A program made the position numbers and the translations under genes. This document shows positions 53,207 through 64,000 of a stretch of DNA of 64,000 bases, piece after piece. The notes below the pieces were generated by a model that had not been told where the DNA came from, did no database searches, and worked only from the letters and a program-made list of their open reading frames with translations. Each line of letters starts with the position of its first letter. The first letter of the stretch is position 1. This stretch comes from Excoecaria cochinchinensis (taxonomy: Eukaryota > Streptophyta > Magnoliopsida > Malpighiales > Euphorbiaceae): assembly GCA_947683425.1 (NCBI GenBank), contig CANTUQ010000348.1, positions 62,001 to 126,000 on the forward strand. The letters are read 5' to 3'.

Positions 53207-54753
53207 AAAATTCCGACGAAGCCGATTCTCGATGCGTTCTGACCGGCAGGCTTCCAGTAGCTATTCCAATCAAGTTTTCCCGAATTATTGGACTCGGATC
53301 CGAAATTTCACCACTTTTTACGATTTTTCGATTCTGGTGATTTTCCCTAGGGGTACCCCTAGGGAAATCCGTAAAAATTCGTCAGATCCCGACGAAGCCG
53401 ATTCTCGATGCGTTGTGACCGGCAGGCTTCCAGTAGCTATTCCAATCAAGTTTTCCCGAATTATTGGCCTCGGATCCTAAATTTCACCACTTTTTACGAT
53501 TTTTCGATTCTGGTGATTTTCCCTAGGGGTACCCCTAGGCAAATCCGTAAAAATTCCGACGAAGCCGATTCTCGATGCGTTGTGACCGGGAGGCTTCCAG
53601 TAGCTATTCCAATCAAGTTTTCCCGAATTATTGGACTCGGATCCGAAATTTCACCACTTTTTACGATTTTTCGATTCTGGTGATTTTCCCTAGGGGTACC
53701 CCTAGGGAAATCCGTAAAATATCGTCAGATCCCGACGAAGCCGATTCTCGATGCGTTGTGACCGGCAGGCTTCCAGTAGCAATTCCAATCAAGTTTTCCC
53801 GAATTATTGGACTCGGATCCGAAATTTCACCACTTTTTACGATTTTTCGATTCTGGTGATTTTCCCTAGGGGTACCCCTAGGGAAATCCGTAAAAATTCC
53901 GACGAAGCCGATTCTCGATGCGTTGTGACCGGCAGGCTTCCAGTAGCTATTCCAATCAAGTTTTCCCGAATTATTGGACTCGGATCCGAAATTTCACCAC
54001 TTTTTACGATTTTTCGATTCTGGTGATTTTCCCTAGGGGTACCCCTAGGCAAATCCGTAAAAATTCCGACGAAGCCGATTCTCGATGCGTTGTGACCGGC
54101 AGGCTTCCAGTAGCTATTCCAATCAAGTTTTCCCGAATTATTGGACTCGGATCCGAAATTTCACCACTTTTTACGATTTTTCGATTCTGGGGATTTTCCC
54201 TAGGGGTACCCCTAGGGAAATCCGTAAAAATTCGTCAGATCCCGACGAAGCCGATTCTCGATGCGTTGTGACCGGCAGGCTTCCAGTAGCTATTCCTATC
54301 AAGTTTTCCCGAATTATTGGACTCGGATCCTAAATTTCACCACTTTTTACGATTTTTCGATTCTGGTGATTTTCCCTAGGGGTACCCCTAGGCAAATCCG
54401 TAAAAATTCCGACGAAGCCGATTCTCGATGCGTTGTGACCGGGAGGCTTCCAGTAGCTATTCCAATCAAGTTTTCCCGAATTATTGGACTCGGATCCGAA
54501 ATTTCACCACTTTTTACGATTTTTCGATTCTGGTGATTTTCCCTAGGGGTACCCCTAGGGAAATCCGTAAAATATCGTCAGATCCCGACGAAGCCGATTC
54601 TCGATGCGTTGTGACCGGCAGGCTTCCAGTAGCAATTCCAATCAAGTTTTCCCGAATTATTGGACTCGGATCCGAAATTTCACCACTTTTTACGATTTTT
54701 CGATTCTGGTGATTTTCCCTAGGGGTACCCCTAGGGAAATCCGTAAAAATTCG
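53207..54753 (+). repeat. 5-monomer (853 bp) tandem duplication in array B
   Basis: Two 176 bp and three 167 bp monomers make 853 bp. Shared private states are GGATCCTAAATTT (about 53,472/54,325), GACCGGGAGG (about 53,583/54,436), AAAATATCG (about 53,717/54,570) and AGCAATTCC (about 53,782/54,635). The first copy has private changes at GCGTTCTGACC (53,239) and TTGGCCTCGG (53,468). The pairing ends where ATTCCGACG (53,897) faces ATTCGTCGG (54,750). Confidence 0.85.
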
Positions 54754-57671
54754 TCGGATCCCGACGAAGCCGATTCTCGATGCGTTGTGACCGGCAGGCT
54801 TCCAGTAGCTATTCCAATCAAGTTTTCCCGAATTATTGGACTCGGATCCGAAATTTCACCACTTTTCACGATTTTTCGATTCTGGTGATTTTCCCTTAGG
54901 GTACCCCTAGGGAAATCCGTAAAAATTTCGACGAAGCCGATTCTCGATGCGTTGTGACCGGCAGGCTTCCAGTAGCTATTCCAATCAAGTTTTCCCGAAT
55001 TATTGGACTCGGATCCGAAATTTCACCACTTTTTACGATTTTTCGATTCTGGTGATTTTCCCTAGGGGTACCCCTAGGCAAATCCGTAAAAATTCCGACG
55101 AAGCCGATTCTCGATGCGTTGTGACCGGCAGGCTTCCAGTAGCTATTCCAATCAAGTTTTCCCGAATTATTGGACTCGGATCCGAAATTTCACCACTTTT
55201 TACGATTTTTCGATTCTGGTGATTTTCCCTAGGGGTACCCCTAGGGAAATCCGTAAAAATTCGTCAGATCCCGACGAAGCCGATTCTCGATGCGTTGTGA
55301 CCGGCAGGCTTCCAGTAGCTATTCCAATCAAGTTTTCCCGAATTATTGGACTCGGATCCGAAATTTCACCACTTTTTACGATTTTTCGATTCTGGTGATT
55401 TTCCCTAGGGGTACCCCTAGGCAAATCCGTAAAAATTCCGACGAAGCCGATTCTCGATGCGTTGTGACCGGCAGGCTTCCAGTAGCTATTCCAATCAAGT
55501 TTTCCCGAATTATTGGACTCGGATCCGAAATTTCACCACTTTTTACGATTTTTCGATTCTGGTGATTTTCCCTAGGGGTACCCCTAGGGAAATCCGTAAA
55601 AATTCGTCAGATCCCGACGAAGCCGATTCTCGATGCGTTGTGACCGGCAGGCTTCCAGTAGCTATTCCAATCAAGTTTTCCCGAATTATTGGACTCGGAT
55701 CCGAAATTTCACCACTTTTTACGATTATTCGATTCTGCTGATTTTCCCTAGGGGTACCCCTAGGGAAATCCGTAAAAATTCCGACGAAGCCGATTCTCGA
55801 TGCGTTGTGACCGGCAGGCTTCCAGTAGCTATTCCAATCAAGTTTTCCCGAATTATTGGACTCGGATCCGAAATTTCACCACTTTTTACGATTTTTCGAT
55901 TCTGGTGATTTTCCCTAGGGGTACCCCTAGGGAAATCCGTAAAAATTCGTCAGATCCCGACGAAGCCGATTCTCGATGCGTTGTGACCGGCAGGCTTCCA
56001 GTAGCTATTCCAATCAAGTTTTCCCGAATTATTGGACTCGGATCCGAAATTTCACCACTTTTTACGATTTTTCGATTCTGGTGATTTTCCCTAGGGGTAC
56101 CCCTAGGGAAATCCGTAAAAATTCGTCAGATCCCGACGAAGCCGATTCTCGATGCGTTGTGACCGGCAGGCTTCCAGTAGCTATTCCAATCAAGTTTTCC
56201 CGAATTATTGGACTCGGATCCGAAATTTCACCACTTTTTACGATTTTTCGATTCTGGTGATTTTCACTAGGGGTACCCCTAGGGAAATCCGTAAAAATTC
56301 GTCAGATCCCGACAAAACCGATTCTCGATGCGTTGTGACCGGCAGGCTTCCAGTAGCTATTCCAATCAAGTTTTCCCGAATTATTGGACTCGGATCCGAA
56401 ATTTCACCACTTTTTACGATTTTTCGATTCTGGTGATTTTCCCTAGGGATACCCCTAGGGAAATCCGTAAAAATTCGTCGGATCCCGACGAAGCCGATTC
56501 TCGATGCGTTGTGACCGGCAGGCTTCCAGTAGCTATTCCAATCAAGTTTTCCCGAATTATTGGACTCGGATCCGAAATTTCACCACTTTTCACGATTTTT
56601 CGATTCTGGTGATTTTCCCTTAGGGTACCCCTAGGGAAATCCGTAAAAATTCCGACGAAGCCGATTCTCGATGCGTTGTGACCGGCAGGCTTCCAGTAGC
56701 TATTCCAATCAAGTTTTCCCGAATTATTGGACTCGGATCCGAAATTTCACCACTTTTTACGATTTTTCGATTCTGGTGATTTTCCCTAGGGGTACCCCTA
56801 GGCAAATCCGTAAAAATTCCGACGAAGCCGATTCTCGATGCGTTGTGACCGGCAGGCTTCCAGTAGCTATTCCAATCAAGTTTTCCCGAATTATTGGACT
56901 CGGATCCGAAATTTCACCACTTTTTACGATTTTTCGATTCTGGTGATTTTCCCTAGGGGTACCCCTAGGGAAATCCGTAAAAATTCGTCAGATCCCGACG
57001 AAGCCGATTCTCGATGCGTTGTGACCGGCAGGCTTCCAGTAGCTATTCCAATCAAGTTTTCCCGAATTATTGGACTCGGATCCGAAATTTCACCACTTTT
57101 TACGATTTTTCGATTCTGGTGATTTTCCCTAGGGGTACCCCTAGGCAAATCCGTAAAAATTCCGACGAAACCGATTCTCGATGCGTTGTGACCGGGAGGC
57201 TTCCAGTAGCTATTCCAATCAAGTTTTCCCGAATTATTGGACTCGGATCCGAAATTTCACCACTTTTTACGATTTTTCGATTCTGGTGATTTTCCCTAGG
57301 GGTACCCCTAGGGAAATCCGTAAAATATCGTCAGATCCCGACGAAGCCGATTCTCGATGCGTTGTGACCGGCAGGCTTCCAGTAGCAATTCCAATCAAGT
57401 TTTCCCGAATTATTGGACTCGGATCCGAAATTTCACCACTTTTTACGATTTTTCGATTCTGGTGATTTTCCCTAGGGGTACCCCTAGGGAAATCCGTAAA
57501 AATTCGTCGGATCCCGACGAAGCCGATTCTCGATGCGTTGTGACCGGCAGGCTTCCAGTAGCTATTCCAATCAAGTTTTCCCGAATTATTGGACTCGGAT
57601 CCGAAATTTCACCACTTTTTACGATTTTTCGATTCTGGTGATTTTTCCTAGGGGTACCCCTAGGGAAATCC

Positions 57672-57849
57672 GTAAAAAAATTCGTCGGATCCCGACGAAG
57701 CCGATTCTCGATGCGTTGTGACCGGCAGGCTTCCAGTAGCTATTCCAATCAAGTTTTCCCGAATTATTGGACTCGGATCCGAAATTTCACCACTTTTCAC
57801 GATTTTTCGATTCTGGTGATTTTCCCTTAGGGTACCCCTAGGGAAATCG
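57672..57849 (+). repeat. Length-variant monomer (178 bp) with expanded A-run
   Basis: The usual A5 run after CCGT is A7 here (about 57,675-57,681), making the unit 178 bp. The next unit has also lost a C at GGGAAATCGTAAAA (about 57,848) and is 166 bp. Array B thus shows ordinary slippage in the homopolymer near the monomer start, unlike array A, which keeps its register for 33 kb. Confidence 0.85.
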
Positions 57850-58977
57850 TAAAAATTCCGACGAAGCCGATTCTCGATGCGTTGTGACCGGCAGGCTTCC
57901 AGTAGCTATTCCAATCAAGTTTTCCCGAATTATTGGACTCGGATCCGAAATTTCACCACTTTTTACGATTTTTCGATTCTGGTGATTTTCCCTAGGGGTA
58001 CCCCTAGGGAAATCCGTAAAAATTCGTCGGATCCCGACGAAGCCGATTCTCGATGCGTTGTGACCGGCAGGCTTCCAGTAGCTATTCCAATCAAGTTTTC
58101 CCGAATTATTGGACTCGGATCCGAAATTTCACCACTTTTTACGATTTTTCGATTCTGGTGATTTTCCTAGGGGTACCCCTAGGGAAATCCGTAAAAATTC
58201 GTCAGATCCCGACGAATCCGATTCTCGATGCGTTGTGACCGGCAGGCTTCCAGTAGCTATTCCAATCAAGTTTTCCCGAATTATTGGACTCGGATCCGAA
58301 ATTTCACCACTTTTTACGATTTTTCGATTCTGGTGATTTTCCCTAGGGGTACCCCTAGGGAAATCCGTAAAAATTCGTCGGATCCCGACGAAGCCTATTC
58401 TCGATGCGTTGTGACCGGCAGGCTTCCAGTAGCTATTCCAATCAAGTTTTCCCGAATTATTGGACTCGGATCCGAAATTTCACCACTTTTCACGATTTTT
58501 CGATTCTGGTGATTTTCCCTAGGGGTACCCCTAGGGAAATCCGTAAAAATTCCGACGAAGCCGATTCTCGATGCGTTGTGACCGGCAGGCTTCCAGTAGC
58601 TATTCCAATCAAGTTTTTCCGAATTATTGGACTCGGATCCGAAATTTCACCACTTTTTACGATTTTTCGATTCTGGTGATTTTCCCTAGGGGTACCCCTA
58701 GGCAAATCCGTAAAAATTTCGACGAAGCCGATTCTCGATGCGTTGTGACCGGCAGGCTTCCAGTAGCTATTCCAATCAAGTTTTCCCGAATTATTGGACT
58801 CGGATTCGAAATTTCACCACTTTTTACGATTTTTCGATTCTGGTGATTTTCCCTAGGGGTACCCCTAGGGAAATCCGTAAAAATTCGTCAGATCCCGACG
58901 AAGCCGATTCTCGATGCGTTGTGACCGGCAGGCTTTTAGTAGCTATTCCAATCAAGTTTTCCCGAATTATTGGACTC

Positions 58978-61900
58978 GGATCCGAAATTTCACCACTTTT
59001 TACGATTTTTCAATTTTGGTGATTTTTCCTAGGGGTACCCCTAGGGAAATCCGTAAAAATTCGTCGGATCCCGACGAAGCCGATTCTCAATGCGTTGTGA
59101 CCGGCAGGCTTCCAGTAGCTATTCCAATCAAGTTTTACCGAATTATTGGACTCGGATCCGAAATTTCACCACTTTTTACGATTTTTCGATTCTGCTGATT
59201 TTCCCTAGGGGTACCCCTAGGAAAATCCGTAAAAATTCCGACGAAGCCGATTCTCGATGCGTTGTGACCGGCAGGCTTCCAGTAGCTATTCCAATCAAGT
59301 TTTCCCGAATTATTGGACTCGGATCCGAAATTTCACCACTTTTCACGATTTTTCGATTCTGGTGATTTTCCCTAGGGGTACCCCTAGGGAAATCCGTAAA
59401 AATTCCGACGAAGCCGATTCTCGATGCGTTGTGACCGGCAGGCTTCCAGTAGCTATTCCAATCAAGTTTTTCCGAATTATTGGACTCGGATCCGAAATTT
59501 CACCACTTTTTACGATTTTTCGATTCTGGTGATTTTCCCTAGGGGTACCCCTAGGGAAATCCGTAAAAATTCGTCGGATCCCGACGAAGCCGATTCTCGA
59601 TGCGTTGTGACCGGCAGGCTTCCAGTAGCTATTCCAATCAAGTTTTCCCGAATTATTGGACTCGGATCCGAAATTTCACCACTTTTCACGATTTTTCGAT
59701 TCTGGTGATTTTCCCTAGGGGTACCCCTAGGGAAATCCGTAAAAATTCCGACGAAGCCGATTCTCGATGCGTTGTGACCGGCAGGCTTCCAGTAGCTATT
59801 CCAATCAAGTTTTTCCGAATTATTGGACTCGGATCCGAAATTTCACCACTTTTTACGATTTTTCGATTCTGGTGATTTTCCCTAAGGGTACCCCTAGGCA
59901 AATCCGTAAAAATTCCGACGAAGCCGATTCTCGATGCGTTGTGAACGGCAGGCTTCCAGTAGCTATTCCAATCAAGTTTTCCCGAATTATTGGACTCGAA
60001 TCCGAAATGTCACCACTTTTTACGATTTTTCAATTCTGGTGATTTTCCCTAGGGGTACCCCTAGGGAAATCCGTAAAAATTCGTCGGATCCCGACGAAGC
60101 CGATTCTCGATGCGTTGTGACCGGCAGGCTTCCAGTAGCTATTCCAATCAAGTTTTCCCGAATTATTGGACTCGAATCCGAATTTTCACCACTTTTTACG
60201 ATTTTTCGATTCTGGTGATTTTCCCTAGGGGTACCCCTAGGGAAATCCGTAAAAATTCCGACGAAGCCGATTCTCGATGCGTTGTGACCGGCAGGCTTCC
60301 AGTAGCTATTCCAATCAAGTTTTCCCGAATTATTGGACTTGGATCCGAAATTTCACCACTTTTTACGATTTTTTGATTCTGGTGATTTTCCTTAGGGGTA
60401 CCCCTAGAGAAATCCGTAAAAATTCCTCAGATCCCGACGAAGCCGATTCTCGATGCGTTGTGACCGGCAGGCTTCCAATAGCTATTCGAATCAAGTTTTC
60501 CCGAATTATTGGACTCGGATCCGAAATTTCATCACTTTTTACGATTTTTCGATTCTGGTGATTTTCCCTGGGGTACCCCTAGGGAAATCCGTAAAAATTC
60601 GTCGGATCCCGACGAAGCCGATTCTCGATGCGTTGTGACCGGCAGGCTTCCAGTAGCTATTCCAATCAAGTTTTCCCGAATTATTGGACTCGGATCCGAA
60701 ATTTCACCACTTTTTACGATTTTTCGATTCTGCTGATTTTCCCTAGGGGTACCCCTAGGGAAATCCGTAAAAATTCCGACGAAACCGATTCTCGATGAGT
60801 TGTGACCGGCAGGCTTCCAGTAGCTATTCCAATCAAGTTTTCCCGAATTATTGGACTCGGATCCGAAATTTCACCACTTTTTACGATTTTTCGATTCTGG
60901 TGATTTTCCCAAGGGGTACCCCTAGGGAAATCCATAAAAATTCCGACGAAGCCGATTCTCGATGCGTTGTGACCGGCAGGCTTCCAGTAGCTATTCCAAT
61001 CAAGTTTTCCCGAATTATTGGACTCGGATCCGAAATTTCACCACTTTTTACGATTTTTCGATTCTGATGATTTTCCCTAGGGGTACCCCTAGGGAAATCC
61101 GTAAAAATTCCGACGAAACCGATTCTCGATGTGTTGTGACCGGCAGGCTTACAGTAGCTATTCCAATAAAGTTTTCCCGAATTATTGGACTCGGATCCGA
61201 AATTTCACCACTTTTTACGATTTTTCGATTCTGGTGATTTTCCCTAGGGGTACCCCTAGGGAAATCCGTAAAAATTCGTCAGATCCCGACGAAGCCGATT
61301 CTCGATGCGTTGTGACCGGCAGGCTTCCAGTAGCTATTACAATCAAGTTTTCCCGAATTATTGGACTTGGATCCGAAATTTCACCACTTTTTACGATTTT
61401 TCAATTTTGGTGATTTTTCCTAGGGGTACCCCTAGGGAAATCCGTAAAAATTCGTCGGATCCCGACGAAGCCGATTCTCAATGCGTTGTGACCGGCAGGC
61501 TTCCAGTAGCTATTCCAATCAAGTTTTACCGAATTATTGGACTCGGATCCGAAATTTCACCACTTTTTACGATTTTTCGATTCTGCTGATTTTCCCTAGG
61601 GGTACCCCTAGGGAAATCCGTAAAAATTCCGACGAAGCCGATTCTCGATGCGTTGTGACCGGCAGGCTTCCAGTAGCTATTCCAATCAAGTTTTCCCGAA
61701 TTATTGGACTCGGATCCGAAATTTCACCACTTTTCACGATTTTTCGATTCTGGTGATTTTCCCTAGGGGTACCCCTAGGGAAATCCGTAAAAATTCCGAC
61801 GAATCCGATTCTCGATGCGTTGTGACCGGCAGGCTTCCAGTAGCTATTCCAATCAAGTTTTTCCGAATTATTGGACTCGGATCCGAAATTTCACCACTTT

Positions 61901-63785
61901 TTACGATTTTTCGATTCTGGTGATTTTCCCTAGGGGTACCCCTAGGGAAATCCGTAAAAATTCGTCGGATCCCGACGAAGCCGATTCTCGATGCGTTGTG
62001 ACCGGCAGGCTTCCAGTAGCTATTCCAATCAAGTTTTCCCGAATTATTGGACTCGGATCCGAAATTTCACCACTTTTCACGATTTTTCGATTCTGGTGAT
62101 TTTCCCTAGGGGTACCCCTAGGGAAATCCGTAAAAATTCCGACGAAGCCGATTCTCGATGCGTTGTGACCGGCAGGCTTCCAGTAGCTATTCCAATCAAG
62201 TTTTTCCGAATTATTGGACTCGGATCCGAAATTTCACCACTTTTTACGATTTTTTGATTCTGGTGATTTTCCCTAAGGGTACCCCTAGGCAAATCCGTAA
62301 AAATTCCGACGAAGCCGATTCTCGATGCGTTGTGAACGGCAGGCTTCCAGTAGCTATTCCAATCAAGTTTTCCCCGAATTATTGGACTCGAATCCGAAAT
62401 GTCACCACTTTTTACGATTTTTCAATTCTGGTGATTTTCCCTAGGGGTACCCCTAGGGAAATCCGTAAAAATTCGTCGGATCCCGACGAAGCCGATTCTC
62501 GATGCGTTGTGACCGGCAGGCTTCCAGTAGCTATTCCAATCAAGTTTTCCCGAATTATTGGACTCGAATCCGAATTTTCACCACTTTTTACGATTTTTCG
62601 ATTCTGGTGATTTTCCTAGGGGTACCCCTAGGGAAATCCGTAAAAATTCCGACGAAGCCGATTCTCGATGCGTTGTGACCGGCAGGCTTCCAGTAGCTAT
62701 TCCAATCAAGTTTTCCCGAATTATTGGACTTGGATCCGAAATTTCACCACTTTTTACGATTTTTTGATTCTGGTGATTTTCCTTAGGGGTACCCCCTAGA
62801 GAAATCCGTAAAAATTCCTCAGATCCCGACGAAGCCGATTCTCGATGCGTTGTGACCGGCAGGCTTCCAATAGCTATTCGAATCAAGTTTTCCCGAATTA
62901 TTGGACTCGGATCCGAAATTTCATCACTTTTTACGATTTTTCGATTCTGGTGATTTTCCCTGGGGTACCCCTAGGGAAATCCGTAAAAATTCGTCGGATC
63001 CCGACGAAGCCGATTCTCGATGCGTTGTGACCGGCAGGCTTCCAGTAGCTATTCCAATCAAGTTTTCCCGAATTATTGGACTCGGATCCGAAATTTCACC
63101 ACTTTTTACGATTTTTCGATTCTGCTGATTTTCCCTAGGGGTACCCCTAGGGAAATCCGTAAAAATTCCGACGAAACCGATTCTCGATGAGTTGTGACCG
63201 GCAGGCTTCCAGTAGCTATTCCAATCAAGTTTTCCCGAATTATTGGACTCGGATCCGAAATTTCACCACTTTTTACGATTTTTCGATTCTGGTGATTTTC
63301 CCAAGGGGTACCCCTAGGGAAATCCATAAAAATTCCGACGAAGCCGATTCTCGATGCGTTGTGACCGGCAGGCTTCCAGTAGCTATTCCAATCAAGTTTT
63401 CCCGAATTATTGGACTCGGATCCGAAATTTCACCACTTTTTACGATTTTTCGATTCTGATGATTTTCCCTAGGGGTACCCCTAGGGAAATCCGTAAAAAT
63501 TCCGACGAAACCGATTCTCGATGTGTTGTGACCGGCAGGCTTACAGTAGCTATTCCAATAAAGTTTTCCCGAATTATTGGACTCGGATCCGAAATTTCAC
63601 CACTTTTTACGATTTTTCGATTCTGGTGATTTTCCCTAGGGGTACCCCTAGGGAAATCCGTAAAAATTCGTCAGATCCCGACGAAGCCGATTCTCGATGC
63701 GTTGTGACCGGCAGGCTTCCAGTAGCTATTACAATCAAGTTTTCCCGAATTATTGGACTTGGATCCGAAATTTCACCACTTTTTA
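58978..63785 (+). repeat. 14-monomer (2,391/2,392 bp) tandem duplication
   Basis: Six 176 bp and eight 167 bp monomers make 2,392 bp. The match starts after a C/T difference at 58,977 versus 61,368 and ends before a C/T difference at 61,394 versus 63,786, so two almost complete copies are present. Shared rare states are CTCAATGCG (59,087/61,478), GTTTTACCG (59,134/61,525), GTGAACGG (59,941/62,332), GAATTTTCACC (60,180/62,572), CCCTGGGGTACC (60,567/62,959), GATGAGTTG (60,794/63,186) and GATGTGTTG (61,128/63,520). Copy 2 has extra C's at about 62,374 and 62,795 and one less C at about 62,604. Confidence 0.88.
60247..60590 (+). repeat. K-like array A monomer embedded in array B
   Basis: This stretch has TTTTCCTTAGGGG, then ATTCCTCAG, CCAATAGC and ATTCGAATC, the linked K states otherwise confined to array A left of 38.1 kb. 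Its right palindrome arm reads CCTAGAGAAAT rather than the K form CCTAGGAAAAT, and the following palindrome is shortened to CCCTGGGGTACC. The same block recurs at about 62,638-62,982 inside the second 14-mer copy. Confidence 0.8.
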
Positions 63786-64000
63786 TGATTTTTCGATTCT
63801 GCTGATTTTCTCTAGGGGTACCCCTAGGGAAATCCGTAAAAATTCGTCAGATCCCGACGAAGGCGATTCTCGATGCGTTGTGACCGGCAGGTTTCCAGTA
63901 GCTATTCCAATCAAGTTTTCCCGAATTATTGGACTCGGATCCGAAATTTCACCACTTTTTACGATTTTTCGATTCTGCTGATTTTCCCTAGGGGTACCCC

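Larger units (their letters stand above)
46671..57690 (+). repeat. Long-range mosaic copies in array B (offsets 8,276 and 6,719 bp)
   Basis: About 47,020-47,690 matches 55,296-55,966 at 8,276 bp, sharing the rare ACGATTATTCG (47,445/55,721). About 49,220-50,950 matches 55,939-57,669 at 6,719 bp, sharing TTTTCACTAGG (49,542/56,261), GACAAAACC, GGGATACCCC, AAAATATCG and AGCAATTCC. The two offsets differ by exactly 1,557 bp, one 9-monomer HOR. Within the second match, 57,193 carries GGGAGG where 50,474 carries GGTAGG, as in the 853 bp block, suggesting a conversion patch. Confidence 0.75.
1..64000 (+). repeat. Satellite DNA array, 176/167 bp monomer, about 365 copies
   Basis: The same unit repeats head to tail from the first to the last base with no inversion and no unique spacer. 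Landmarks in order within each monomer are CCGTAAAAAT, GATCCCGACGAAG, GATGCGTTGTGACCGG, CAGGCTTCCAGTAG, GAATTATTGGACTCGGATCC, ACTTTTTACGATTTTTCG and a large AvrII/KpnI palindrome. The GATGCG landmark recurs every 176 bp, or 167 bp for short copies. Copies differ mostly by a few substitutions. No gene, tRNA, rRNA, transposon end or microsatellite interrupts the array, so every stretch without a gene here is satellite. Unit length and multi-level HORs are typical of centromeric or pericentromeric satellites in eukaryotes; that location is inference. I do not recognise the family. Confidence 0.98.
38560..64000 (+). repeat. Array B: interspersed 176 and 167 bp monomers
   Basis: From about 38.56 kb rightward the F state disappears. 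Y- and K-type features are lost apart from late exceptions near 60.3-60.5 kb and their copies. New states appear: the 9 bp deletion, TCGTCGGATCC for TCGTCAGATCC, CCTAGGCAAAT, ACTTTTCACG coupled to CCCTTAGGGTACC, GACAAAACC, and later AAAATATCG with AGCAATTCC. About 84 of about 147 monomers are full length and about 63 are short. Small indels are more common here than in array A, for example at 40,600, 53,184, 57,675, 57,848, 58,167, 60,570, 62,374 and 62,795. Confidence 0.92.

Noticed and set aside
62158..62610. Longest open frame, 150 codons on the + strand
   Set aside because: It is longer only because an extra C at about 62,374 shifts frames and skips the usual stop. The peptide is the same satellite text repeated, so it is not a gene.
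96..63981. Hundreds of 60-97 codon open frames on both strands, most often a repeated 94 aa frame starting at GATGCG
   Set aside because: They are the satellite read through a stop-poor stretch. Because 176 and 167 leave a remainder of 2 when divided by 3, each frame runs from one reading frame of a monomer into another of the next and then stops. There are no conserved domains, no codon-type conservation and no spacing for separate genes. Copies overlap each other every 176 bp.
1..64000. CRISPR array (regular repeats)
   Set aside because: There are no unique spacers. The whole 176 bp unit repeats and there are no cas genes.
1..64000. Transposon, LTR element, tRNA or rRNA gene within the array
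   Set aside because: The monomer landmarks continue without a gap over the full window, leaving no room for an insertion.

Overview
The whole 64 kb window is one uninterrupted head-to-tail satellite DNA array, always in the same orientation. It holds about 365 tandem copies of a 176 bp monomer or its 167 bp short form. I see no protein-coding gene, RNA gene, transposon, CRISPR array or unique sequence. Both edges of the window lie inside the array, so its true length is unknown. The sequence suggests a large eukaryotic genome with a centromeric or heterochromatic satellite: the monomer has nucleosome-plus-linker length, is 46% GC by hand count, and is arranged in nested higher-order repeats (HORs). 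I do not recognise the monomer and cannot name the organism. A plant is plausible, but that is inference.

Layout. (1) Array A, about 1-38,560, is almost purely 176 bp monomers. From about 1,863 to 35,049 every copy marker keeps the same phase modulo 176, so roughly 188 monomers in a row show no net length change. Array A is built from linked monomer variants, which I call F, Y, K and plain. They form a 5-monomer (880 bp) HOR, and larger blocks of 8 monomers (1,408 bp), 9 (1,584 bp) and 52 (9,152 bp) are duplicated on top of it. The 9,152 bp step copies a 7.75 kb segment with only about five base differences found by eye. (2) Array B, about 38,560-64,000, mixes about 84 full-length monomers with about 63 short ones that lack the same 9 bp. 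Its HORs are different: 10-mer (1,732/1,733 bp), 9-mer (1,557 bp), 5-mer (853 bp) and 14-mer (2,391/2,392 bp). A K-like monomer typical of array A reappears inside the B 14-mer.

Within the monomer, the consensus carries three dyads. They are a 26 bp perfect palindrome (two AvrII-type CCTAGG sites around a KpnI-type GGTACC), a 10 bp palindrome centred on BamHI-type GGATCC, and a hairpin-like inverted repeat. The last is imperfect in A, becomes perfect in many B copies, and is deleted in the 167 bp form. The consensus is CpG-rich (13 CpG per 176 bp, observed/expected about 1.4). The many 60-150 aa open frames are by-products of repeating one stop-poor sequence: neither 176 nor 167 is divisible by 3, so each 'protein' is the monomer read in one frame and then another.
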